25,050 bases of DNA from the NCBI GenBank assembly GCA_038319115.1, contig JBBQCV010000035.1, forward strand, positions 1-25,050. Direction: 5' to 3'. Shown here piece after piece: positions 1 to 6,952 of the stretch; the stretch's first letter is position 1, and each line of letters opens with the position of its first letter. The DNA is from SZAS-79 sp038319115 (GTDB lineage: Bacteria > Pseudomonadota > Gammaproteobacteria > Burkholderiales > SG8-39). Both the position numbers and the translations under genes were made by a program. The notes under the pieces are model-generated. The model searched no databases, was not told the origin of the DNA, and saw only the letters and a list, made by a program, of their open reading frames with translations.

Positions 1-858
1 GCCGCTCGATCTTCTCGCGCTGCGCCCGGCGCTCGGTCACGTCCTCCAGCACCAGGATCTCGTAGTCCGGCTCGCCCGCGGCATCCCGGGCGAGCGCCAT
101 GCTGATGCTCGCCCAGAGTGGCGCGCCGTCCTTGCGCAGGAACCGCCATTGCGGGCTGGCCGCGTCGCCCGGCGCAGCGGGAGATTCCAGGTCCCCAGGG
201 TACGAGAAGTCCGCCCGCCGCGCACGGCCGGGTCGGCGATCAGGGCGTCGTACGATTGCTCGAGCTCGGCGCGGGAGAGCGGCAGCACGTCCTGCGGGCC
301 GCGCGCAAGCAGTTCATCACGCGAGTAGCCCAGCAGCCTGCAGGCGGTCGGATTGAAATCGACATACCGCATGGTGGCGCGGTCGATGAGCAGGAACATG
401 TCGGCCGAGTTGTCCATCGCGACGCGAAAACGCCGTTCCGATTCCTCCGCGTGGCGGCGCTTGGTCAGGTCGCGCATGAAACCCGCGAAGAGGGCGTGGG
501 GCGCGGGCCGGATGACTGCGATGGCAAGTTCGATCGGGACCTCGCTGCCGTCGGCGCGCAGCGCGTCGAACTCCAGCCGGCGGCCGAGCGTGCGCCTCTC
601 GCCTGTCGCGAGGTAGCGGGCAAAGTGTTCGTTGTGCAGGCCGCGCAAGCGCTCCGGGATCAGCAGGTCGGCCATGGGCTTGCCGAGCACCTCGGCCCGC
701 GTGTAGCCGAAGGTGGCTTCGGCCGCCGGGTTGAATTCGACCAAACGCCCGAGCGCATCGACGAGGACGATGCAGTCGAGTGAGCTTTGCAGAATGGCCA
801 GCAGCAGGGCATCGTCGTCGGAGTCCTCGACGACCAGCGGCCTGGGTGGGATTTGCAT
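1..858 (-). pseudogene. PAS-domain sensor protein, frameshifted and cut by the window edge
   Basis: Two PAS domains are readable. The first (about residues 20-135 from the chosen start) has the typical FNPAAEATFGY and EVLGKPMADL segments. The second starts near residue 145 (FNPTACRLLGYSRDELL). The frame open from the start ends at 37 in low-complexity Arg-rich residues. The true PAS/PAC C-terminus (PQWRFLRKDGAPLWASIS, then EILVLEDVTERRAQREKIER) is in another frame from about position 205 down to 1, so a one-base indel lies near 205-225. The gene continues past position 1, so its output domain (kinase, GGDEF or other) is unknown. I prefer the ATG at 858 because GGAG lies seven bases upstream; an ATG at 885 is also possible. 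The indel may be a sequencing error. Confidence 0.75.
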
Positions 859-978
859 CCAGTACTCCACGCAAAGCAAATCCATGGGAAGAGCCGCCTC
901 AAACCCTTCGACGGCACCTGCCTCGTAGCATACGGTGAATTAGTGCGCGCTTAAGGCGGCGATGCGAACGCATCCACT

Positions 979-1001
979 GTGCGAAATGAAATCTTTCACA
1001 C
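979..1001. other. weak hairpin between the sensor and cyclase genes
   Basis: GTGCGAAA (979-986) pairs with TTTCACAC (994-1001), with one G:U or mismatch, across a seven-base loop. It sits 70 bases beyond the stop of the cyclase gene and 120 bases before the sensor gene, both on the minus strand. There is no T-run, so it is at best a weak terminator or a regulatory hairpin. Confidence 0.2.
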
Positions 1002-1070
1002 CCGAGGAATACGGCTAGAACGTTGGGGTTACATGCGACGCGCTACACGGTCCGAAGCGCGCTGGCGTGG

Positions 1071-2609
1071 CTACAGCGAATACACCTCCACCTCCGCCTT
1101 CCGGCCTTTCACCTTCACCGCCGGCAGCGGCGTGAGGCCGAACGTTCCCTGCAGGCAGGCAACGGTGAAGCTGCTGACGAGGATCTCGGTGCCGAACTCC
1201 TTGTTGAGCGCCTGGATGCGCGAAGTGAGGTTGACTGCGTCGCCCACCAGCGCATACGACAGGCGCTCCGGGCTGCCGATGTTGCCGGCGATCACCGTCC
1301 CGGTGTGGATGCCGACGCCGTGGCGCAGCGGGACCCTGCCGGCGGCCACGCGCGCGGCGTTCCAGGCTGCGAGCCGCATGCGCATGTCGATGGCCGCCCG
1401 CACCGCGGCGTCGGCATGGCCGGGCCCCGCCACCGGCGCGCCGAACACCGCCTCGATCTCGTCGCCGATGAACTGCAGCACCAGCCCGCCCTGGGCGCGG
1501 ATCGCGCCGTCCATGGCGGTAAAGTATTCGTTGAGGTCGGACACCACCTGTGCCGGTGGCGAGGACTCCACCCACGGCGTGAAGTCACGCAGGTCGGCGA
1601 ACAGGATCGTGACCTCGCGCGCATCGCCCTCGAGCGACGCGCGGCCGGCGAGGATCTCGTCGCGCACCTGCGGGCTCACGTACTTGCCGAAAGCCTCGCG
1701 GATCTGCTCACGCTCCCGCAGGCCCGCGACCATGCGGTTGAAGCCCTCGGCGACCTCGCCGATCTCGTCGTTCGACACCACCGCGCAGCGGGCGTCGAGC
1801 GAGCCGCGCCCGACCTCGGCCATCGCCGCCTGCACCTCCCGCAGCGGGCCTGCGACGCTGCTGGCCACGGAGCGCGCCAGGCGCACCGACACGACCAGGC
1901 CGCCGATCGCAAGCACCGCCACCACCACGGTCAGGTTGCGGATGATCGATTCCGCGGTGGCCGCGTCGGCGCCGGGAATGGCACGCACTCGCGTGAGCGC
2001 CGCCACCGACAGCACGGCGATGGGCACGAGCGAGACCAGCAGCGACATCGCAAGGACGCGCGCACGCACGCGCAGCCTCGGCGCCCCGGCCGCGCTCAGG
2101 TCGCCGCGCGGAAACAGGCGCGGCAACTCGGCGCGCCAGACGCGCTCCACGCCGAAGAACACGGTCGCCGCCACGACCGGCCCGGCGATGAAGGCCATGC
2201 CGAACACCTGCCGAAGCGCCTGCAGCGTGCTGAAGTAGCCCGCCGCCAGCGGCCACAGCACGCCCCAGATCAACGAGGAGGCAAGCCAGCCGGAGTAGGA
2301 AAGCAGCGCCAGGAACTGCGGGATCAGGAGCGCCCGGCGGCGCAGCGTCGCGCCTTCCGGGCCGTCGGGAAGCGGCCCTTGCACCTTGACGACCGGACCA
2401 CTCCAGCGGAAGGCGACGGTGCGACCGATGACGGCCAGTACCGAAAACGAGACCACGAAGAACACCCATACGCCCGGGCCCATCGAAGGCGCCGCTTCGT
2501 GGGTGACCGGGTCCAGTGCGTTGAAATAGAAGAACGCGAGCAGCGCCCCGGCGAGGTTGCCGAGGATGGTCATTCGCGTCAGCCGGCCGGAGAGTGAATT
2601 GCCCGTCAT
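1071..2609 (-). CDS. membrane-bound class III adenylate/guanylate cyclase with HAMP domain
   Basis: The 512-residue protein should make a cyclic nucleotide from ATP or GTP at the inner membrane. The N-terminal half has about six hydrophobic segments, for example LGNLAGALLAFFYF, VWVFFVVSFSVLAVIG, VFGMAFIAGPVVAATVFF and LTVVVAVLAIGGLVVSV. A HAMP-like linker (VAGPLREVQAAMAEV) and the cyclase domain (about 330-512) follow. Metal-binding Asp339 and Asp342 (FADLRDF), the GDE loop at 382-384 and the transition-state Asn460 and Arg464 (VNLTSR) are present. The two usual adenine-selecting positions look changed: Gln379 (VLQFIGDE) replaces Lys, and Ala453 (SYALVGD) stands where Thr or Asp is usual. The ATG at 2609 was chosen because upstream in-frame codons read as non-coding Cys/Arg-rich sequence. 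The neighbouring sensor gene is on the same strand. Family certain, substrate uncertain. Confidence 0.9.
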   Translation of the reverse strand: MTGNSLSGRLTRMTILGNLAGALLAFFYFNALDPVTHEAAPSMGPGVWVFFVVSFSVLAVIGRTVAFRWSGPVVKVQGPLPDGPEGATLRRRALLIPQFLALLSYSGWLASSLIWGVLWPLAAGYFSTLQALRQVFGMAFIAGPVVAATVFFGVERVWRAELPRLFPRGDLSAAGAPRLRVRARVLAMSLLVSLVPIAVLSVAALTRVRAIPGADAATAESIIRNLTVVVAVLAIGGLVVSVRLARSVASSVAGPLREVQAAMAEVGRGSLDARCAVVSNDEIGEVAEGFNRMVAGLREREQIREAFGKYVSPQVRDEILAGRASLEGDAREVTILFADLRDFTPWVESSPPAQVVSDLNEYFTAMDGAIRAQGGLVLQFIGDEIEAVFGAPVAGPGHADAAVRAAIDMRMRLAAWNAARVAAGRVPLRHGVGIHTGTVIAGNIGSPERLSYALVGDAVNLTSRIQALNKEFGTEILVSSFTVACLQGTFGLTPLPAVKVKGRKAEVEVYSL

Positions 2610-2729
2610 GGTGCCCGCATGATATCGGCTCCCGTGCCGGGGCTGCGCGCAGCGCCGGTTCCGGCTACATTGGCGCACCGGGTCCGGGCAGCTTACCCGG
2701 CCGGCGCAGGGCATCCAAAGGAAGCGGAA

Positions 2730-4112
2730 ATGTTCGACTTCAATCGACAAAGAACCAACAGGAATGCGGCCATCAGGCCAGTCGTATTTTCATTATTGGC
2801 AATCGCAATGTGGCTTTCAGGCTGCGCCAACACGGTCAACCCGGAGCGCAACTTCGCGCCGCCGGCGGTGCAGGAGCCCTCGCCCGAGCTCACCACGCCC
2901 GCCGACATCGCCAGGGCGCTGCGCTCGGGCGGCTATATCGTCTACATGCGCCACGGCCAGACCCGGCGCAACGAACTCGAACTGGAAGCCGCCACGCGCA
3001 AGGCCGGTACGTTTTCGCTTGCCGACTGCGCCACACAACGCAACCTGAGCGACGAGGGCATCGCCGAATCGCGCGCCGCGGGTGAGCAATTCCGCCGCAT
3101 GCGCCTGCCGGTGGCCAAATACGCGTCGAGCCGCTACTGCCGCGTCATCCAGACCGCGCGGCAGTTTTCGGATTCGATCGCCTACTCCGAGGCGCTCACC
3201 TCGGACGGCCCGGTGGTGAAGCAGCCCGAGCGCATCGATGCCGTGCGCGCCCTGCTCTCGGAGAAACCGCCCGCGGGACAGAACATCGTGCTGTTCGCCC
3301 ACCAGGGCATTTTCTGGGAGGCCACGCGCCTCACCGTGCAGGAGGGCTGGGCGGTGGTGCTGGAGCCCGGCAACTTCACCCGCGTCGTGGCGCGCATCGG
3401 GCCGGGCGATTGGGCGCGGCTGGCGGAAGAAAAGGCGTTCGATAAACCCGCCGTCGCCCGAAACGCTCCCGCCCTTCGCGCTCAAGGTCCCGAGAACATA
3501 CGTGCGGCTGGCCGGATTGCCGAGGTCCGCGATCGCCACGATGCTGCCGCCCTTGCCCCGCGCCGCCGCGTCGGCGGAGATCGACCCGCTGAGCTCGATC
3601 GTGCCGCTCGCGGCCAGGCGCACCGTGCCGCCATCGGCCGTGATGCCGTTGGCTTCGATGCTGCCGGTATTGACGACTTTTCCCAGCAACTCGTTGACCG
3701 ATTGCGCCGAGAGCACGACCAGCCCTTCGCCCGCCTGCACCAGGCGCTTGTTCTCGATCAGCGTGTCGATGGTGGCGCGATCCACCCGAATGTCGATGAG
3801 CCTATCGCCGGTGATGCCGAGCGTCACCGCTTCGCCCGCGGCAAGCGCCACGGTGCCCATGCGAGCCGCGATCACTCGGAAGGGCCACTCACAAACAACT
3901 GCCAACCCAGAATCGATGCGCAACCGCCACGGTCGGCCGGATGCGTCAGAAACGCGAGATTGGATTTCCTATCGTTTCTTTCTTCATCAAATCGCGATCG
4001 GCTCGCAATGGCATCGCACAGTCCTCAGCCTCGCGCGTTTTTTTGCGCGTTGGCTGCATCGATTGGTTCGGATCTCGATGCCGGTGCGGTGATCGACTGC
4101 CCGTCGAGATAG
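2730..4112 (+). CDS. histidine-phosphatase lipoprotein with an abnormal run-on C-terminus
   Basis: A strong RBS (AAAGGAAG) precedes the ATG at 2730. Residues 14-35 form a lipoprotein signal ending in the lipobox LSGC, so the protein should be exported and lipid-anchored. The histidine phosphatase core follows: YMRHGQTRRNE carries the phospho-accepting His, a second conserved Arg lies in SSRYCRVIQTARQF, and FAHQG carries the second catalytic His. The domain reads cleanly to about residue 236 (DWARLAEEKA, near 3438). Beyond that the frame stays open by chance for over 200 Arg/Ala-rich residues because it runs antisense through an exoprotein fragment. The native stop has been lost at that junction. 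Core identity is sure; the last 220 residues are not expected to be native. Substrate unknown. Confidence 0.82.
   Translation: MFDFNRQRTNRNAAIRPVVFSLLAIAMWLSGCANTVNPERNFAPPAVQEPSPELTTPADIARALRSGGYIVYMRHGQTRRNELELEAATRKAGTFSLADCATQRNLSDEGIAESRAAGEQFRRMRLPVAKYASSRYCRVIQTARQFSDSIAYSEALTSDGPVVKQPERIDAVRALLSEKPPAGQNIVLFAHQGIFWEATRLTVQEGWAVVLEPGNFTRVVARIGPGDWARLAEEKAFDKPAVARNAPALRAQGPENIRAAGRIAEVRDRHDAAALAPRRRVGGDRPAELDRAARGQAHRAAIGRDAVGFDAAGIDDFSQQLVDRLRREHDQPFARLHQALVLDQRVDGGAIHPNVDEPIAGDAERHRFARGKRHGAHASRDHSEGPLTNNCQPRIDAQPPRSAGCVRNARLDFLSFLSSSNRDRLAMASHSPQPRAFFCALAASIGSDLDAGAVIDCPSR
3439..3860 (-). pseudogene. fragment of a filamentous-haemagglutinin-type two-partner secretion exoprotein
   Basis: The minus strand encodes about 140 residues typical of the region after the TPS domain of FhaB/HMW-like exoproteins: GTVALAAGEAVTLGITGDRL, RATIDTLIENKRLVQAGEG, VVLSAQSVNELLGKVVNTGS, GTIELSGSISADAAARGKGG and KGGSVSGDGGFIE. 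In the family the last motif is usually followed by ETSG and a long beta-helical repeat. Here it stops at 3439 and changes abruptly into the antisense of the phosphatase gene. The N-terminal signal and TPS domain are also missing beyond 3860. No transporter partner (FhaC type) is present. This is a scrap of a gene normally several kilobases long, carried in or left behind by recombination. Confidence 0.85.
3910..3977. repeat. 68-bp dispersed repeat, copy A
   Basis: It begins GAATCGATGCGCAACCGCCA and ends ATCGTTTC. It matches 6454-6520 in the same orientation at about 85% by eye, with a gap of one base. It lies 47 bases beyond the stop of the minus-strand DUF2442 gene, just as copy B lies 38 bases beyond mqsA. 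No integron attC core pair (RYYYAAC/GTTRRRY) was recognised. Confidence 0.75.
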
Positions 4113-4324
4113 AGCGTGTCATAGCTTAGGTCGAGCCCACCGGGCCACTCGACGGAGCCAGCAAGAACGCGCGCCGCCCGAAAAAGCGCCAAGTCGCTCA
4201 ACTGCACGAAAAGTCCGCGCCCGAGATAAGGCTTAACATCGAATCTGCGGAACTCACCGTTCTCGAACGAGACTTCGATCTCGTAATCGTCCAGCGCACG
4301 GACGGATTTTACGTACGGATTCAT
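4025..4324 (-). CDS. DUF2442 family protein, probable antitoxin-like partner
   Basis: The 99-residue protein has the standard DUF2442 pattern: MNPYVKSVRALDDYEIEVSF, then NGEFRRFDVKPYLGRGLF, LFRAARVLAGSVEWPGGLDL and DTLYLDG. DUF2442 proteins are commonly encoded directly after DUF4160 proteins in a compact pair regarded as TA-like; the exact function is not established. Here the DUF4160 remnant ends eight bases upstream, and the RBS AGGAG overlaps the intergenic bases, so the two were one operon. This gene is fully open, while its partner is frameshifted. The C-terminal 20 residues (ASRSEPIDAANAQKNARG) are variable in character. Confidence 0.85.
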   Translation of the reverse strand: MNPYVKSVRALDDYEIEVSFENGEFRRFDVKPYLGRGLFVQLSDLALFRAARVLAGSVEWPGGLDLSYDTLYLDGQSITAPASRSEPIDAANAQKNARG

Positions 4325-4332
4325 CGATTCTC

Positions 4333-4601
4333 CTACTTCAACGGTTCGATCCTGAACATCTCCCGACCACTTATCGCGAGATGCCAGTCGGCTTGAAGTT
4401 CGTCACGGTGTATCTCGATCCATGCCTGTACCAGGCGCGTTTTCCCGGAAGGCAACTCACCTGCCAGCACTTCGCCGTTTGCAATCGCAAACACGGCTTG
4501 ATCGCCCGAGTACTCGGCGTGCACATGGGGGACATGTGCTGCTTATCATCGAAGAAATACATGCGCACCACGATGCCGTAGAACACAGACAAGATTGGCA
4601 T
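4333..4601 (-). pseudogene. DUF4160 family protein, frameshifted
   Basis: The N-terminus MPILSVFYGIVVRMYFFDDK followed by QH starts at 4601. The C-terminus HAEYSGDQAVFAIANGEVL, ELPSGKTRLVQAWIEIHRDE, then FRIEPLK, is in a different frame and ends at 4333. Both parts are typical of one short DUF4160 protein, in which a PHVHAEY-like motif follows DDKQH. The bases between QH and PHVHAEY are one short of a codon multiple, so a one-base deletion lies near 4527-4535. DUF4160 is usually the first gene of the DUF4160-DUF2442 pair. Its function is not known. A GAAG element precedes the ATG. Confidence 0.8.
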
Positions 4602-4665
4602 GATCGTTCATCTTCAATTTGCCCGATGGTAGCACGCTGTAATAGGCCCCCCGAGCGACGAAAGC

Positions 4666-4959
4666 CTACCTCGGGCAGGCAATCGAAGTGCCGACCGGCG
4701 CGAACGTGAGCGACGCCGGCACCGCGATGCCCATCTCGCGCAGGCGGGCGAGTTTGCATTTCTGCGTTACCGGGTGGTCGATCTCGAACACCCTGAGCAG
4801 GTGCTCCGGGTATTGGTTGCGATACGCAAAGGTGTCGAGGCCCGCGCCGAGCACCACGTACTGGCGGACGCCCCGCTGCCGGATGAGTCGCCCGAACTCA
4901 TGCTTAGTCTCCCCCAACCGGCTGGCACAGCGTGGAATTTGCAGAGGAAGATCGTCTCA
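4666..4959 (-). pseudogene. fragment of a class I SAM-dependent methyltransferase (TIGR00027/leucine carboxymethyltransferase-like)
   Basis: The readable part is GVRQYVVLGAGLDTFAYRNQ, then YPEHLLRVFEIDHPVTQKCK and IAVPASLTFAPV. VVLGAGLDTFAYR is the SAM-binding motif I of this family, and VFEIDHP corresponds to the acidic motif II. A whole member is about 270-300 residues; here roughly the first 70 and last 150 are missing. Upstream in-frame residues (IPRCASRLGETKHEFGRLIR) may be part of it. After SLTFAPV the sequence loses family character and stops at 4666. No start codon is convincing. I regard it as a non-functional remnant. Confidence 0.75.
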
Positions 4960-4972
4960 CATCAGGGGTCCG

Positions 4973-5052
4973 GCCGTGGATACGCGCAAGCGCCTTGGCC
5001 GCATCCGCCTCGAAACGCAGCACGATCACCGGCGTCGTGTTGGAGGCGCGCG
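4973..5052 (-). pseudogene. phosphomannomutase/phosphoglucomutase C-terminal scrap, distal part
   Basis: The minus strand reads RASNTTPVIVLRFEADAAKA, then LARIHG. RASNTTPxxVLRFEAD is the C-terminal substrate-phosphate-binding signature of the AlgC/ManB family. Its upstream continuation is not adjacent but 1.1 kb away at 6174-6229, and the join would fall exactly at the shared bases GAGGCGCGCG. Sequence after ARIHG is no longer family-like. Confidence 0.7.
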
Positions 5053-5280
5053 GAAGACGACAATCGCCGAGCGCTTCGGGGTCGAGCAGCTCGCGCTGTT
5101 CGGCTCGGCCGCCCGCGACGAACTGCGCGCGGACAGCGACGTGGACGTGCTGGTCCAGTTCACGGGCGTCTCCACGTTCGGGGGTATTTCGGCCTCGAGG
5201 ACTCTCTCGAAGCGCTGCCCGGCTGGACCGTGGACCTCGTGACCGACCGAAACTTCTGCGGTGCGCTGCTGCGCGCCTAT
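5047..5280 (+). pseudogene. MNT-domain nucleotidyltransferase (MntA-like antitoxin), copy 1, frameshifted
   Basis: The plus strand reads IAERFGVEQLALFGSAARDE, then LRADSDVDVLVQFTG. GSAARDE-x6-DVD is the active-site signature of minimal nucleotidyltransferases, which in HEPN/MNT modules AMPylate and silence a HEPN RNase. After FTGVSTF the frame breaks: the family continuation GYFGLEDSLEALPGWTVDLV is in another frame. The parallel fragment at 8697-8798 has TTCAGGGGCTATTTC where this copy has TTCGGGGGTATTTC, so one base was lost near 5180. The normal N-terminus is also missing; upstream of 5047 the frame runs antisense to the phosphomannomutase scrap. No HEPN gene is nearby. Confidence 0.8.
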
Positions 5281-5339
5281 AAGGAGTTCGAAGTGCGCGT
5301 CGGCTGCATCGCGCGGGGACGCTCCGCCCCACCGGCGCT

Positions 5340-5351
5340 GCGTGCTAGCAT
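5340..5351 (+). promoter_or_regulatory. GCGTGCTAGCAT box upstream of vapB-like gene
   Basis: GCGTGCTAGCAT ends 35 bases before the antitoxin ATG at 5387. The same 12 bases occur upstream of the other VapB gene (minus strand, plus coordinates 9700-9711). TGC-TAGCAT resembles an extended -10 element, and GCTAGC is itself palindromic, so it could be a promoter, an operator half-site or both. Confidence 0.45.
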
Positions 5352-5386
5352 GACTCCCGTTGATCGTCGCCTTCATCGAGGAAATC

Positions 5387-5608
5387 ATGGGTCACGCAGA
5401 TTCGAAAGTGCGCACCGCCTCCCCGCGCGTGGGCAAGGTCGCGCGCGTGCACGTGATCGAGGACGGTGAAACGACCGTGACTCGCCGCCCGGTCAACGCA
5501 ACGGCGACGCGCCGCGCCATGCGCGCCATTCTCCGCGACATGCCCAAGGGCACTCAGGCGCGGGAATCTATCCGGGCGAAGCTCCACGCCGCGCGCCGCC
5601 GAGGCTGA
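5387..5608 (+). CDS. VapB-like antitoxin
   Basis: The 73-residue basic protein begins MGHADSKVRTASPRVGKV. GAGG eight bases upstream sets the start at 5387; an earlier in-frame start would lack an RBS. The N-terminal half (VARVHVIEDGETTVTRRPVN) is compatible with a small DNA-binding antitoxin fold, and the C-terminal tail (RRAMRAILRDMPKGTQARES) would be the toxin-wrapping part. I could not place it in a named antitoxin family from sequence alone. The call rests on its stop overlapping the ATG of the PIN toxin (TGATG), the classic VapBC arrangement. It is probably autoregulated with VapC through the box at 5340-5351. Both genes of this pair look intact. Confidence 0.75.
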   Translation: MGHADSKVRTASPRVGKVARVHVIEDGETTVTRRPVNATATRRAMRAILRDMPKGTQARESIRAKLHAARRRG

Positions 5609-6033
5609 TGTCCGCGCTGGTGCTCGATGCGAGCGTAGCGCTCGCGTGGTTCCTTGAGGGCGATTCCGAACCACAGCGCGGCTACGCGCAAGGGATCGGT
5701 GAACTGATCGCCGATGAGCACCCGACCCTCATCGTGCCGAGCGTGTGGCATGTCGAGGTCGGCTCGGCACTGATCCGGGATCGCCGCGCTGGCCGGATCG
5801 GAGCCGACGCCTTGGTCTCGGCGTTGTCGAGGTTGGAGCAGTTGCCGATCGAGACCCACCACCAGGCATATGCCCCGCGACAGATTGTCAGGCTCGCCGT
5901 GCACTACCACCTGGCTGGCTACGATGCGCTATATCTCGAACTCGCCGACAAGCTGCGGCTGCCTTTGGCCACCATTGATCGGGGTCTGGTTGCGGCTGCA
6001 CGACGGCGCGATATCGCCCTGGTCGAGCCTTGA
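5608..6033 (+). CDS. vapC: VapC-type PIN-domain toxin
   Basis: The 141-residue protein is a PIN ribonuclease. The four acidic residues expected to bind Mg/Mn are visible: Asp7 (LVLDASVALAWFL), Glu50 (PSVWHVEVGSALI), Asp106 (HLAGYDALYLELA) and Asp124 (LATIDRGL). Length and spacing are normal for VapC. Substrate in the family is usually initiator tRNA or other structured RNA; which one here is unknown. Its ATG overlaps the antitoxin stop by one base. This is the only VapC in the window with both ends and all catalytic residues. It lies inside the segment 5053-6183 that interrupts phosphomannomutase remnants. Confidence 0.9.
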   Translation: MSALVLDASVALAWFLEGDSEPQRGYAQGIGELIADEHPTLIVPSVWHVEVGSALIRDRRAGRIGADALVSALSRLEQLPIETHHQAYAPRQIVRLAVHYHLAGYDALYLELADKLRLPLATIDRGLVAAARRRDIALVEP

Positions 6034-6173
6034 GACTGGACCTGGCGAAGCCGTTGCCTGCTGGGGGATAGGCTTGCATCGCTGGCATTAGAAAAGTGTC
6101 GCGTTGATGCGCCCTTCTTTCCCTATTCATGGGCCGCGGAAACGAACCCGGCGCGCAGCGCCTAATCGAGGTC

Positions 6174-6229
6174 GAGGCGCGCGCGAGGCCGAAGCCTTCC
6201 TTGTGCTCCGCGCGCACGCCGTCGATAGT
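6174..6229 (-). pseudogene. phosphomannomutase/phosphoglucomutase C-terminal scrap, proximal part
   Basis: The minus strand reads TIDGVRAEHKEGFGLARAS, the sequence that in AlgC/ManB enzymes directly precedes SNTTPxxVLRFEAD. That continuation is at 4973-5052. After RAS this copy turns into unrelated sequence. Upstream of TID there is also no family-like sequence, so only a small remnant of the gene was present on either side. Confidence 0.68.
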
Positions 6230-6241
6230 CAGGATGCAGAG

Positions 6242-6358
6242 GTGAGCCGGTTCATCACCGACCTCAACCTCAAGTCGACGCAGCTGCTCATCACGGTGAT
6301 CGTGTTCTACCTGAGCCTGTTGACGCTGACGTATCACCCTCTGCCCGACATCGCGTAG
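6242..6358 (+). other. short coding-like fragment with one hydrophobic segment
   Basis: A GTG-initiated frame of 38 codons gives VSRFITDLNLKSTQLLITVI followed by VFYLSLLTLTYHPLPDIA and a stop. Nearly every codon ends in G or C, unlike chance frames here, and the hydrophobic run QLLITVIVFYLSLLTL would span a membrane. It may be a small membrane protein or the surviving end of a larger one. I do not recognise the family. Confidence 0.35.
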
Positions 6359-6453
6359 CGCCGAGCGCGAATCGGGCCCTTCGACACAGGGAGCATTGTG
6401 GATCGGGAGAACGCGGGCGCAAAATGCCCCCAGGCACGACAATTTCGAGCCCG

Positions 6454-6520
6454 GAATCGATGCGCAACCGCCACGGTGGGCCGGATGCACCGGAAGAGCG
6501 AGATTGATTTTCCATCGTTC
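6454..6520. repeat. 68-bp dispersed repeat, copy B
   Basis: It begins GAATCGATGCGCAACCGCCA, identical to copy A at 3910 for the first 24 bases, and then diverges mildly (GGGCCGGATGCACCGG against CGGCCGGATGCGTCAG). It ends 38 bases beyond the mqsA stop, on the downstream side, matching the position of copy A relative to DUF2442. Confidence 0.75.
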
Positions 6521-6558
6521 CAGGGGAGAGCCGTTCACGCAGACGGTAGAAATCGGAT

Positions 6559-6951
6559 CTACAATTCGTTCAGCAGTTCCGGGTGCCGATCGAGAAGTCG
6601 AAATAGATTTGTCACGGCAGATAGTGGACGAGCTTTGCCCCGCTCGTAACGCGAAAATGCATTTGGACCACCGCCCGTGATTCGGGCGGCTTCTTTCTGG
6701 GTAAGCTTCAGCTTTTTGCGGATGCGCGCCAGTTCGCCCGCTTCCCGAGCGTCGACCTCCGCGGCAATACGTTTGATAGCTTCGGCGAACCGCTTGCCTT
6801 CACCAGTATCGAATTCAACCTCATGGCAATGCGGGCAATGCCACCCCGAGACCTTCGACACTATGTTCTCATGGCCCTTGTACTCGTACGGCACGCCCTT
6901 GACTGCATGCCGAAGATTTCCCCGACCACAATTCAGGCATTCACGGGACAT
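6559..6951 (-). CDS. mqsA: MqsA antitoxin
   Basis: The 130-residue protein has the two-part MqsA architecture. An N-terminal zinc domain carries Cys5/Cys8 (CLNC) and Cys39/Cys42 (CPHC). A C-terminal HTH-Xre domain follows: ARIRKKLKLTQKEAARITGG, then GPNAFSRYERGKARPL. In E. coli MqsA the Asn and Arg of the NAFSRYE motif read the operator, and both are present here. The start at 6951 is preceded by AAGGAGAGG. Order is toxin first, antitoxin second, as usual for mqsRA, with one base between the mqsR stop and this ATG. MqsA should repress the operon through the palindrome at 7263-7277. This antitoxin is intact although its toxin is not. Confidence 0.93.
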   Translation of the reverse strand: MSRECLNCGRGNLRHAVKGVPYEYKGHENIVSKVSGWHCPHCHEVEFDTGEGKRFAEAIKRIAAEVDAREAGELARIRKKLKLTQKEAARITGGGPNAFSRYERGKARPLSAVTNLFRLLDRHPELLNEL

Positions 6952-6952
6952 C

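Noticed and set aside
1023..2597. 524-codon open frame on the plus strand
   Set aside because: It is antisense to the cyclase, whose domains are unmistakable. The residues are low-complexity Arg/His/Ala/Gln.
6104..6358. 84-codon plus-strand frame from the ATG at 6104
   Set aside because: Its first half is antisense to the phosphomannomutase scrap. Only the last 38 codons have coding character and are reported separately.
3910..6520. Integron gene cassettes with attC sites
   Set aside because: The repeats after DUF2442 and mqsA are suggestive, but neither holds a convincing RYYYAAC/GTTRRRY pair, and no integrase is present.
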